Assembly (NCBI GenBank): GCA_017885655.1
Contig: JAFNFQ010000023.1
Location: 50,992 to 96,560 of the forward strand
Direction of reading: 5' to 3'
Length of the DNA stretch: 45,569 bases
From: Methanobacteriota archaeon
Lineage (GTDB): Archaea; Thermoplasmatota; Thermoplasmata; RBG-16-68-12; JAFNFQ01
Positions 1 to 6,048 of the stretch are shown here, piece by piece (position 1 is the first letter of the stretch; each line of letters begins with the position of its first letter). Both the position numbers and the translations under genes were made by a program. The notes beneath the pieces were generated by a model, which worked only from the letters and a program-made list of their open reading frames with translations, searched no databases and was not told the DNA's origin.

Positions 1-96
1 GGCGACCCGTTCAAGGACACCGCAGGGCCGTCGCTGCACATCCTAGTCAAGCTGCTGAGCACGATCACGCTGGTGCTGGCGCCGCTCCTCATTTGA
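1..96 (+). CDS. hppA: Membrane-bound ion-translocating pyrophosphatase, C-terminal end (partial)
   Basis: The first 31 codons are open and end at TGA 94-96. They begin [19 protein letters not shown] and finish with a hydrophobic helix. The [12 protein letters not shown] stretch is the hallmark of the last cytoplasmic loop and final helix of H+/Na+-translocating pyrophosphatases, which hydrolyse PPi to pump ions across the membrane. The rest of the gene lies upstream of the window. The stop codon overlaps a possible TTG start (93-95) of a small cysteine-rich frame listed separately. Only the last few percent of the protein is visible, so the ion specificity (K+-dependent or independent, H+ or Na+) cannot be read. 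Confidence 0.9.
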   Translation, partial: GDPFKDTAGPSLHILVKLLSTITLVLAPLLI

Positions 97-317
97 GCTG
101 CCGAGGTTTCGCTGACAAGCTGCACGGCGAGTGCTTCCACCTGGGCAAATGCCCAACCAGAAAATGCATGGAGACTGCATCGAGGGAAGTGGAGCACTGC
201 GTCGGCAGGACAAAAGAGGGATTCTGGGCCCGCCACGAGAGGCGCTCGATCAGATGTCCGGATCGCGCATCGATCCTTTCTTCGTATACAGCTCGTCGAC
301 CTTCTGGTATTCTTTGA
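93..317 (+). CDS. Possible small cysteine-rich protein (doubtful)
   Basis: A 74-codon frame starts at TTG 93, overlapping the hppA stop as TTGA; the same coupling is seen at NUDIX to SPL-like radical SAM, and as GTGA at gcvPA to gcvPB. The N-terminal 55 residues hold Cys at 3, 14, 20, 25 and 36 with His and Trp residues, and about 70% of those codons end in G or C. Against it, the 3' 68 nt run convergently into the zinc-ribbon gene at 250-486, and the C-terminus looks like non-coding translation. I do not recognise the family. GC-rich DNA makes chance frames of this length common, so this stays a candidate only. Confidence 0.25.
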   Translation: MSCRGFADKLHGECFHLGKCPTRKCMETASREVEHCVGRTKEGFWARHERRSIRCPDRASILSSYTARRPSGIL

Positions 318-486
318 GGCAGTCGAGGGTGCAGAATGTGTGGAAGGATGATTTCGAAACGAGCAAGACCCTCGGGTCGTTCTCGCCGATCCGAGTCCCG
401 CAGGTGTCGCATAGCGTCGTGCCCTTGGCGGGTATGCTCGCCTCCTCGTTGATGCAGAGCGGGCAGGAGAACTTGTGCGCAGGCAT
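250..486 (-). CDS. Small zinc-ribbon protein, TRASH-like
   Basis: This 78-residue protein starts at ATG 486, whose A is the last base of the upstream gene's TGA, so the pair is translationally coupled. It has a CPLC pair near the N-terminus, a CDTC pair about 20 residues later, and an FCTLDC motif, i.e. three metal-binding cysteine pairs. The FCxxxC element followed by a short helix resembles TRASH/MYM-type treble-clef fingers used for metal sensing or protein contacts. The upstream gene shares this layout, so the two are probably tandem paralogues. There is no DNA-binding domain or membrane segment. Function unknown; a metal-handling or adaptor role is a guess. The gene converges on the end of hppA. 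Confidence 0.65.
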   Translation of the reverse strand: MPAHKFSCPLCINEEASIPAKGTTLCDTCGTRIGENDPRVLLVSKSSFHTFCTLDCLKEYQKVDELYTKKGSMRDPDI

Positions 487-713
487 CACTCTTCCTCCTC
501 GAGGTCCTCCGCCTCCATGTACTCGAAGAGGAGGTCCATGCAGTTTGTTGAACAGAAGCCGAACCTCTCCCCTTCTTCGTCTATGAGAAGAATGTACTCA
601 TCGCTTATCGGCTTGTGGCAATAGTAGCATTCGGACACGCGCTGCCTTGGCCGCTCCTTCCCGCAATAGGGGCATGTTGCACCACGCGGAGTTGACCTGC
701 CTGCACCCGACAA
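486..713 (-). CDS. Small zinc-ribbon protein with acidic tail
   Basis: This 75-residue protein begins at TTG 713 in the 163-nt divergent gap to rpo7. It carries CPYC, then CYYC about 15 residues later, then FCSTNC, and ends in an acidic tail of Glu and Asp. The Cys layout matches the downstream gene, which it overlaps by 1 nt. The FCSTNC segment with a following helix is TRASH-like. The first dozen residues are poorly constrained and the true start is uncertain. It may be the regulatory or structural partner of its neighbour; no specific function can be assigned. Confidence 0.6.
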   Translation of the reverse strand: MSGAGRSTPRGATCPYCGKERPRQRVSECYYCHKPISDEYILLIDEEGERFGFCSTNCMDLLFEYMEAEDLEEEE

Positions 714-840
714 TCTTACACCAGACGCCTGGCTGAATCAGCCCTCGCATGAAAAAGGTTGCCTTCACGGAGCGTCAAACCATAACGGTCCTCGGCTGGC
801 ATCCCCTGTTCTCGCGGCACCTCTGGCAATGCAAAAGGCC

Positions 841-848
841 AAATAAGG
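841..848 (+). promoter_or_regulatory. TATA box for the rpo7 operon
   Basis: AAATAAGG lies about 32 nt before the ATG at 877, the spacing expected for a leaderless or near-leaderless archaeal transcript. No Shine-Dalgarno sequence precedes the ATG. Confidence 0.5.
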
Positions 849-876
849 GCATCAGCTTCGAGAAAGCCTACTTCAC

Positions 877-1449
877 ATGTACATGAAAGTCCAGCGGGAG
901 GATGTCGTCCGGATCCCCCCTGAGAGGCTCGGCGAGGACCTCGACGCTCTCGCAAGAGAGCTGACGAGGACTTCATTCGAGGGCAAGATAAGCAGCGACA
1001 AGACGCTTACCATCCTAGCATCGAACATCGAGCGCCTCGGCGAGGGCAGGATAGTCCACGGCGACGGAGCGGTCTACCAGAAGGTGAAATACGACGCAGT
1101 CGTCTTCGCGCCGCAGCTCCAGGAAGTCGTCGATGGCGTTGTCGTCGAGATTCTCAAGTTCGGGGCGTTCATCCGCTTCGGCCCGCTCGACGGCCTGCTG
1201 CACATCAGCCAAGTCATGGACGACAGGGTCGATGTCGACGAGGAGAACCAGCGGCTCATAGGCAAGGACACGAAGAAGGACCTGCGCAAGAACGACAGGG
1301 TACGCGCGCGAATCGTGGCGGTGAGCCTGAACGAGAGGGCGCCGAACGAGAGCAAGATCGGCCTGACGATGCGCCAGCCCGGCCTCGGCAAGCTGGAGTG
1401 GCTTGAGGAAGAGAGGTCCGGCGGGAAGAAGGGGAAGAGGAGGCGCTAG
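877..1449 (+). CDS. rpo7: DNA-directed RNA polymerase subunit Rpo7 (RpoE')
   Basis: This 190-residue protein is the archaeal counterpart of Rpb7, which with Rpo4 forms the RNA polymerase stalk that binds nascent RNA and assists open-complex formation. The N-terminal RNP-like domain starts with the family signature around DVVRIPPERLG (residues 9-19). An S1 OB-fold follows from about residue 82, with VVDGVVVEILKFGAFIRFGP and LLHISQV. The tail is basic (KKGKRRR). The start at 877 fits the usual MY... beginning; a second ATG at 883 is possible. It is the first gene of a cluster with spt4, the DUF359 kinase, S24e and S27ae, an arrangement conserved in many euryarchaea. Confidence 0.96.
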   Translation: MYMKVQREDVVRIPPERLGEDLDALARELTRTSFEGKISSDKTLTILASNIERLGEGRIVHGDGAVYQKVKYDAVVFAPQLQEVVDGVVVEILKFGAFIRFGPLDGLLHISQVMDDRVDVDEENQRLIGKDTKKDLRKNDRVRARIVAVSLNERAPNESKIGLTMRQPGLGKLEWLEEERSGGKKGKRRR

Positions 1450-1452
1450 ACG

Positions 1453-1644
1453 ATGGTCCAGAAGGTCCCGAAGGCGTGCAAGCACTGCGCCCACATCACC
1501 GATGACGACAAGTGCCCCCTTTGCGGGGCGGCGACCAGCAAGGACTGGCAGGGATATATCGTCATAGTGGACCACACGAGGTCCGAGATAGCGAAGAAGA
1601 TGGGCATCCATGCCAACGGGAAGTTCGCGCTCAGGGTTCGATGA
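1453..1644 (+). CDS. spt4: Transcription elongation factor Spt4 (RNA polymerase subunit E'')
   Basis: This 63-residue zinc-ribbon protein partners Spt5 to keep the RNA polymerase clamp closed during elongation. A four-cysteine zinc site is visible at C9, C12, C21 and C24 (CKHC and CPLC), followed by the DWQGYIVIVDHTRSEIAKKMGI block typical of the family, which contacts the Spt5 NGN domain. It starts 3 nt after the rpo7 stop and overlaps the next gene by 35 nt. Length is normal for archaeal Spt4. Confidence 0.95.
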   Translation: MVQKVPKACKHCAHITDDDKCPLCGAATSKDWQGYIVIVDHTRSEIAKKMGIHANGKFALRVR

Positions 1645-2152
1645 GTTCTTCAGGGACCTGAGGCTGCCCGAGGACATGAGGGATTTCCTCAAGGAAGAGC
1701 CTGGGCCCGTGCTTGTCGGCGACGAGCTGCTCAAGGTCGCGAAGCAGGCGAAGCTCCTGGTGAGCGTCGGGGATTTCTGCACGATGGATCTGATCACCAG
1801 GGGAAGACCGCCGGACATCGCCGTCGTCGATTTCAAGACGAAGCGGGAGGAGAAGCTCGAGTACGCGCACGTCCTCGAAGCGTTCGGGGAAATCGTCATG
1901 GAGGTCGTCAACCCGCCCGCCATGATCACTAGGGAGGCGTGGATGGCTGTTTCCGAAGCGTTTAAATCAAAGAAGCGGGTAAGGCTCGACATCCGGGGAG
2001 AGGAGGACCTTCTCTCCCTGGTGTGCGTGGCACTCGCGCCCCTGGGCACGACGGTCGTCTACGGAATGCCGGGAAAAGGCGCCGTGGTCGTGCTCGTGGA
2101 CAGCAGAGAGAAGAGCAAGATGCGGAGCATCTTCAGAAAGATGGTGGCATAG
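1610..2152 (+). CDS. GTP-dependent dephospho-CoA kinase (DUF359)
   Basis: This 180-residue protein belongs to DUF359, characterised in Thermococcus as the archaeal kinase that phosphorylates dephospho-CoA with GTP in the last step of CoA synthesis. The family core is visible: LRLPEDMRDFLKEEPGPVL near the N-terminus, VSVGDFCTMDLI, PDIAVVDFKTKRE, and a C-terminal VVYGMPGKGAVVV segment. The only usable start in frame before the conserved region is ATG 1610, which gives a 35-nt overlap with spt4. The next ATG (1676) falls inside the conserved N-terminus. Its place between spt4 and S24e is a common archaeal arrangement. Confidence 0.92.
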   Translation: MPTGSSRSGFDEFFRDLRLPEDMRDFLKEEPGPVLVGDELLKVAKQAKLLVSVGDFCTMDLITRGRPPDIAVVDFKTKREEKLEYAHVLEAFGEIVMEVVNPPAMITREAWMAVSEAFKSKKRVRLDIRGEEDLLSLVCVALAPLGTTVVYGMPGKGAVVVLVDSREKSKMRSIFRKMVA

Positions 2153-2674
2153 TTGGAAGTCGAGATAACGAGCAAGCGGGAGAACCTCCTTTTGAAGAGG
2201 TTCGAGGTCAAGTTCCAGGCGACGCACGCCAGCGAGGCCACCCCGAACCGCGAAACTATGCGTGCCGAGATCGCGAAGGCGCTCTCTGCGAAGAAGGAAT
2301 TCGTGATACTCGATTGGGCCCGCTCCGACTTCGGGAGGACGAGGACGGTCGGGTACGCCAAGATCTACAAGTCGAAGGAGGACGCGCTCAAGATCGAGCG
2401 CAAGCCTATCCTTGTCCGCATGGGGCTGGTGGCTGCAGAGGTGAAGGCCAAGAAGGAGAAGAAGGCGCCGCCGGTGAAGGTGCCAAGGAAGGAAGAGGCA
2501 AAGCCGGCGGAGAAGACACCGCCAAAGGAGGAGGCCAAGCCCACCAAGAAGGAGGAGGGCGCGAAGCCCGCCGAGAAGCCGAAGGAGGAGAAGGCGGCGC
2601 ACGCGGAGAAGTCGGCCAAGAAAGCGGAAGGCGAGAAAGCCGAGGCGAAGAAGCCCGCCAAGGGTGGTAAGTGA
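2153..2674 (+). CDS. rps24e: 30S ribosomal protein S24e with long Lys/Glu/Ala/Pro tail
   Basis: The first roughly 98 residues are a normal archaeal S24e: [20 protein letters not shown] at the start, then [18 protein letters not shown] and [18 protein letters not shown]24e sits on the solvent side of the small subunit. The start is TTG 2153, directly after the previous stop. The family is usually about 100 residues; here about 75 extra residues follow, made almost only of Lys, Glu, Ala and Pro, including repeated EEAKP-type units. This tail is probably disordered and highly charged, and repeats in it make it prone to length change. Confidence 0.93.
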   Translation: MEVEITSKRENLLLKRFEVKFQATHASEATPNRETMRAEIAKALSAKKEFVILDWARSDFGRTRTVGYAKIYKSKEDALKIERKPILVRMGLVAAEVKAKKEKKAPPVKVPRKEEAKPAEKTPPKEEAKPTKKEEGAKPAEKPKEEKAAHAEKSAKKAEGEKAEAKKPAKGGK

Positions 2675-2862
2675 TGGCGAAGGAGAAGAAGCCTGCCACC
2701 GCCAAGAGGATGTACTACAAGATCGAGGGCGGGAAGATAGTTCGCGAGAAGCAGCAGTGCCCGAAGTGCGGGCCCGGGACCTTCATGGGCAAGCACAAGG
2801 ACAGGCTGTCCTGCGGGCGATGCGGCTACACCGAGTTCTTCAAGAAGTCACCGGACGTTTAG
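2674..2862 (+). CDS. rps27ae: 30S ribosomal protein S27ae
   Basis: This 62-residue zinc protein of the small-subunit head has the family zinc site at C29, C32, C47 and C50 (CPKCGPG and CGRCGYTEF) and the conserved [19 protein letters not shown] stretch. I take ATG 2674, which overlaps the S24e stop by 1 nt (TGATG); an in-frame GTG lies 3 nt upstream. It is the last gene of the rpo7 cluster. The Kae1/Bud32 gene that often follows in related archaea is absent here; a flavodoxin follows instead. Confidence 0.95.
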   Translation: MAKEKKPATAKRMYYKIEGGKIVREKQQCPKCGPGTFMGKHKDRLSCGRCGYTEFFKKSPDV

Positions 2863-2898
2863 TCTCCGCACTGCCTCCCCGATGAGGCGAGGTGGACC

Positions 2899-3351
2899 AT
2901 GAAAGGACTGATTGTGTTCGACAGCTACTTCGGCAACACGAAGCTGGTTGCGGAGGCAATCGGCGAGCAAATCAGGGCCGACGGCCACGAGGCTGTCGTG
3001 GTCAGTGCACGAGACGGAAGGCCATGGGAGCTCACGGGCGATTTCCTGTTCGTGGGTTCGCCGACGCGGTTCGGGAAGCCGTCGCACAGAATCAGGAAGT
3101 TCATCAAGAAGCTCGAGGTGCAGCTTTGGTCTTCGAAGCCCATGGCGGCTTTCGACACCTACATGGCGGGAACCCCAAATGACCCGATCGCAAGCTACTT
3201 CATCCATGATAAGCTCAAGGAGAAGGGGTTCAACGTCCGCTCACCGCCCCTGATGTGCCTAGTCACCGCCTCTGAGGGGCCGCTCGCGGCCGACGCATTG
3301 GACAACGCGAAGCGGTACACGCACGAGTTCCTATTGACGCTCGGCAAGTAG
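2899..3351 (+). CDS. Flavodoxin
   Basis: This 150-residue single-domain protein is a soluble one-electron carrier that binds FMN. The phosphate-binding loop DSYFGNT (residues 8-14) follows the first beta strand (MKGLIVF), and the FVGSPTRFGKPSHRIRKFI segment is the second FMN loop region. Length and lack of extensions fit a long-type flavodoxin-family protein. It begins 36 nt after S27ae and is followed by rubrerythrin, so it may serve oxygen or peroxide detoxification as an electron donor; that pairing is an inference from position. It could also be a WrbA/FldA-like domain with another partner. Confidence 0.85.
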   Translation: MKGLIVFDSYFGNTKLVAEAIGEQIRADGHEAVVVSARDGRPWELTGDFLFVGSPTRFGKPSHRIRKFIKKLEVQLWSSKPMAAFDTYMAGTPNDPIASYFIHDKLKEKGFNVRSPPLMCLVTASEGPLAADALDNAKRYTHEFLLTLGK

Positions 3352-3390
3352 CTCGGCTTCACAGACAGCCGTTCTCGAATCCAAAAAGCT

Positions 3391-3434
3391 CTTATCATCC
3401 TGCACAATCGGTGAACCTGAGATCTCAAGAGGAG
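3391..3434 (+). promoter_or_regulatory. TATA box and Shine-Dalgarno of rubrerythrin
   Basis: CTTATCA at 3391-3397, preceded by an A-rich stretch, is a plausible TATA box. AGAGGAG at 3428-3434 lies 9 nt before ATG 3444 and is a strong ribosome-binding site, which decides the start in favour of 3444 over the GTG at 3411. Confidence 0.5.
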
Positions 3435-3443
3435 CGTTCCACC

Positions 3444-3947
3444 ATGCACAAAATGACCGAGAAGAATCTGAGCGATGCATACGCGGGAGAAAGTCAGGCC
3501 TTCATGAAGTACAACATCTGGGCCGACAGGGCCGAGCAGGAAGGCAAGAAGGGTGTCGCCAGGCTATTCCGGGCGATTTCGCACGCGGAGAAGGTGCACG
3601 CGACGAACCACTGGCGCGCGCTCGGCATGATCAAGGGCACCAAGGAGAACCTGGAGAAGGCGATAGAAGGAGAGAGATACGAGGTCGAGGAGATGTATCC
3701 TGCCTTCAAGGCGGTGGCAGAATTCCAGAAGGAGAAGGCGGCGATCCAGACCACGGACTATGCGCTCCAAGCCGAGAAGGTGCATGCGGAGATGTATGAG
3801 AAGGCTGAGGAAGCGGTCGCGGCGGGGAAGGATATCCAGGTCGGCGACATCTACATCTGTCCCGTTTGCGGGTACACGATGGAGGGCTCCGCCCCCGACA
3901 AGTGTCCGATATGCGGTGCGAGGAAAGACACTTTCAAGAAATTCTGA
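3444..3947 (+). CDS. rbr: Rubrerythrin
   Basis: This 167-residue non-haem diiron protein reduces peroxide in anaerobes. The ferritin-like domain shows the first ligand motif around AYAGESQAF, the SHAEKVHATNH motif (ExxH type), and the second pair EEMYPAFKAVAEFQKEKAA with QAEKVHAEMYEKA. A C-terminal rubredoxin-like domain carries CPVCG and CPICG, the Fe(Cys)4 site. The start at ATG 3444 follows a strong Shine-Dalgarno. Together with the upstream flavodoxin it suggests an anaerobic or microaerobic lifestyle with defence against oxygen stress. Confidence 0.95.
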   Translation: MHKMTEKNLSDAYAGESQAFMKYNIWADRAEQEGKKGVARLFRAISHAEKVHATNHWRALGMIKGTKENLEKAIEGERYEVEEMYPAFKAVAEFQKEKAAIQTTDYALQAEKVHAEMYEKAEEAVAAGKDIQVGDIYICPVCGYTMEGSAPDKCPICGARKDTFKKF

Positions 3948-4035
3948 GGGTGGTTGCCGGAAGGGGCATCGAGCAACCGCCGATGAGAATGATGCGTTCT
4001 TGATCCACATCGTGAGAAGAAATCGAGTCGGAAGC

Positions 4036-4043
4036 TTTAATTA
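4036..4043 (+). promoter_or_regulatory. TATA box of the surface protein gene
   Basis: TTTAATTA is centred about 35 nt before TTG 4075. This supports the TTG start and a nearly leaderless transcript. Confidence 0.45.
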
Positions 4044-4074
4044 CGCCCTTGCACAGTGCGCGGCGGGATTCACC

Positions 4075-5088
4075 TTGAAGGCTGGAAAGACGGTAACAGC
4101 ATTGGCGGTGTCTTGGCTTGTGATCGCCGGCGTCCTCTCGATGTTCGTGGCGATTCCTCAGAGGGCGGCGGCACAGACAATCACGGTGACAAATCCGAGC
4201 TCAGGCTCCGTGTGGTACGCCAGCAGCACGTACACCATCACGTGGACCTGGTCAGGCGGCGTCGGGGCCAACGTCAAGATAGAGTACGATTACTGGTACT
4301 ATTCGACGCCGGTGGTCATTGTTGACAGCACGTCGAACGACGGCAGCTACACCTGGACCGTGCCGAGCATCATTGACTCGCGCACAAACTACCTCATCCG
4401 GATCACGGACCTCAGCGACTCACTCGTATACGACGATAGCTCACTCTTCGAGATTGTCGGTTCGGGGTCTTCTGGTTCAATATTCGTGACCGCTCCCTCG
4501 ATCTTAACCACGTGGTACACGGGCAGCACCTATGATATAACGTGGTACATCACCGGCAGTGTCGGTCTGAACGTCAGGATCGAATATTCCGAATTCCCGT
4601 GCGTATTATGTTCTCCTGTCACAATCACTTCGAGCACGCCCACTGCCACGGGGAGATATTCTTGGGCGATCCCCACGTCATTGGCCGCGGGATCCTATAC
4701 CATTAAGGTCACGGATACGAGCAACGCGAATATCAATGACGACAATGGCTATTTCACGATCAAAGCTGGCTCCAACCCGATGCTGATCATAGCCATCGTG
4801 GCAATCATCGCAATCGTGCTAATCATCATCGTCGTGGCCGTTGTCATGATGGCCAGGAAGAAGAAGGCGATGGCGCCCCCGCCCCAGGCCAACATTTACG
4901 CGGCTCCGCCGGCGGCGCAGTACGCCCCACCGCAATATCCTCAATATTCGCCGCAATATCAAACTCAATATCCTCCGCAACAGCAGGCTGCTCAGGCACA
5001 GGCTGGGGCGACGAAGATGTGCATCAACTGCGGCAAGCAGATTCCGGCCGACTTCACTTTCTGCATACATTGCGGCGGCAGGACTTAG
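4075..5088 (+). CDS. Cell-surface protein with two KNH/Kre9-type repeats, one TM helix and a cytoplasmic zinc ribbon
   Basis: The start at TTG 4075 gives 337 residues; the frame is open further upstream but that part overlaps rubrerythrin and is not coding-like. Residues 1-33 form a signal peptide ending near RAAA-Q. Two repeats of about 100 residues follow, each beginning with a ...SGSVWYASSTYTITW or TTWYTGSTYDITW strand and ending ...TDLSDS..DDSSLFEI or ...TDTSNANINDDNGYFTI; this is the beta-sandwich pattern of the Ser-Thr-rich/Kre9-KNH family. A TM helix spans about 235-257 followed by RKKK. A Pro-Gln-Tyr-rich linker with PQY units leads to a zinc ribbon (CINCG, CIHCGG) at about 315-335. 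Function unknown; perhaps a surface sensor or envelope anchor. Confidence 0.8.
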   Translation: MKAGKTVTALAVSWLVIAGVLSMFVAIPQRAAAQTITVTNPSSGSVWYASSTYTITWTWSGGVGANVKIEYDYWYYSTPVVIVDSTSNDGSYTWTVPSIIDSRTNYLIRITDLSDSLVYDDSSLFEIVGSGSSGSIFVTAPSILTTWYTGSTYDITWYITGSVGLNVRIEYSEFPCVLCSPVTITSSTPTATGRYSWAIPTSLAAGSYTIKVTDTSNANINDDNGYFTIKAGSNPMLIIAIVAIIAIVLIIIVVAVVMMARKKKAMAPPPQANIYAAPPAAQYAPPQYPQYSPQYQTQYPPQQQAAQAQAGATKMCINCGKQIPADFTFCIHCGGRT

Positions 5089-5186
5089 AGATTCGGTTTC
5101 CTCGGCTAAGTATCGTCCCCACCGCGGGCTAGCGTGGCCAATCGGGATGAGCGGGAGCTAGAGAAGGATCTGTGCGAGACGAGGCA

Positions 5187-5196
5187 ATCTATTTCA
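5187..5196 (+). promoter_or_regulatory. TATA box of tRNA-Arg(CCG)
   Basis: ATCTATTTCA, about 35 nt before the tRNA 5' end, is the only AT-rich element in this gap and is at the right distance for an archaeal tRNA promoter. Confidence 0.4.
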
Positions 5197-5226
5197 ATGT
5201 CGTCCCGCTCTCTCGGCCTTGCAGAC

Positions 5227-5333
5227 GGGCCTGTAGTGTAGCTAGGATATCACAGAGGCCTCCGGAGCCTCTGACTCGGGTTCGAAACGCCCTCCCGGGA
5301 AGCGAGGGGGCGGCGAAAATCCCGACAGGCCCG
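5227..5333 (+). tRNA. tRNA-Arg(CCG) with an intron in the T-loop (59/60)
   Basis: The acceptor stem GGGCCTG (5227-5233) pairs with CAGGCCC (5326-5332), with G73 at 5333 and no encoded CCA. The D-arm has A14, GG at 18-19 and A21. The anticodon stem GAGGC/GCCTC encloses loop CTCCGGA, giving anticodon CCG (5262-5264) for codon CGG; C35 is the main arginine identity base. The T-stem TCGGG (5276-5280) pairs with CCCGA (5321-5325), but the loop is interrupted by 33 nt. Removing 5287-5319 leaves the perfect 7-nt loop TTCGAAT. Mature length is 74 nt. The gene ends 5 nt before the convergent wHTH stop codon. Confidence 0.88.
5287..5319 (+). other. Non-canonical tRNA intron (T-loop, bulge-helix-bulge)
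   Basis: The junction folds as a bulge-helix-bulge: exon helix TCGGG/CCCGA, central 4-bp helix TTCG (5281-5284) with CGAA (5314-5317), a 3-nt bulge AAA (5285-5287) and a 3-nt bulge AAT (5318-5320). Cutting after the second base of each bulge removes 5287-5319. Inside, CGCCC (5288-5292) pairs with GGGCG (5308-5312), leaving one unpaired G. This is the splicing endonuclease substrate geometry, at position 59/60 rather than the usual 37/38. Confidence 0.85.
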
Positions 5334-5338
5334 TCCCC

Positions 5339-6031
5339 TCACATCTTGAACTGCAACTCGACATCGTCAGAAGGCGTCTCCGCGACGATCGTGATGCTGC
5401 GGCTCGATTGCTGAGTCACTTTTGGTGCGAGACCGTGATCGCCGAGGAGGGCGATGAGCCGCTCCTTCGTTTCCTTGGGGTCGCGCTCGGTTTCGCTCGT
5501 CATCGGAGGGGCACCGGTCACCATCTTGTACCTGACGCGGACGCCCTTCCCCTGAGATGCTACGAATCCGAGCGACTTGAGGGATTTGAGTCTGGCAGAG
5601 ACCAGCTGCTGATAGGAGGCCGTCTCCTTCGCGATTTCCCTGACGGAGACTTCGCCGTCTCTCTTGATTATCCGGATTATCGGACCGAACCTCTCGTCGC
5701 GGACGAGGGTCATTGCGACAACGTCATCGCGACGTGCGGACAACGGAGAGAATAGCGCGGTCTTCCTCCCGAGCGAGATCCCCTCGAGGATGCCTACGCC
5801 CAAGAGGACCGAGACGTGCCAGCGCAGAGACTGGAGCGGTATGCCGAGTTTCCTCTGCAGCTCCCTCAGGTGCACGCCTGGCTCGTTAAACACCGCCTGG
5901 AATAAGCGCAGACGCCTTTGGTTCATCAGTTGCGATACGCCGGACCTGCGCGGCTCTATCCTGGAAAGCACGACTTCCTCGCCGAGAGCGCGCCTCAGGG
6001 CCTTGCCGACGCTCTCCCGCTTGCGGGGCAT
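5339..6031 (-). CDS. Winged-helix transcriptional regulator (two wHTH domains)
   Basis: This 230-residue soluble protein has an N-terminal wHTH at about residues 38-95 (LFQAVFNEPGVHLRELQRKLGIPLQSLRWHV... then a GILEGISLGRKTALFSPL wing) and a second one at about 110-170 (IIRIIKRDGEVSVREIAKETASYQQLVSARLKSLKSLGFVASQ). Tandem wHTH proteins of this kind are common DNA-binding regulators in euryarchaea. The C-terminal 60 residues are of unknown fold. It lies 17 nt after the SPL-like radical SAM gene, in the operon nreA-NUDIX-SPL-wHTH, so it may regulate that operon. No ligand or metal site is evident. Confidence 0.8.
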   Translation of the reverse strand: MPRKRESVGKALRRALGEEVVLSRIEPRRSGVSQLMNQRRLRLFQAVFNEPGVHLRELQRKLGIPLQSLRWHVSVLLGVGILEGISLGRKTALFSPLSARRDDVVAMTLVRDERFGPIIRIIKRDGEVSVREIAKETASYQQLVSARLKSLKSLGFVASQGKGVRVRYKMVTGAPPMTSETERDPKETKERLIALLGDHGLAPKVTQQSSRSITIVAETPSDDVELQFKM

Positions 6032-6048
6032 TGGCGCAGCATGCGCCT

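Noticed and set aside
716-976. 86-codon minus-strand frame
   Set aside because: It overlaps the rpo7 start and promoter, has no family features, and its composition is that of a GC-rich chance frame.
1015-2049. 344-codon minus-strand frame opposite rpo7, spt4 and DUF359
   Set aside because: It is antisense to three well-supported genes and has no recognisable domain.
3760-4074. Upstream extension of the surface protein frame
   Set aside because: It overlaps rubrerythrin, and the signal peptide plus TATA box place the start at 4075.
4930-4990. Short CAATAT repeats, considered as a CRISPR or regulatory array
   Set aside because: They encode the PQY linker of the surface protein in frame, with no spacer structure. 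No CRISPR array was seen anywhere in the window.
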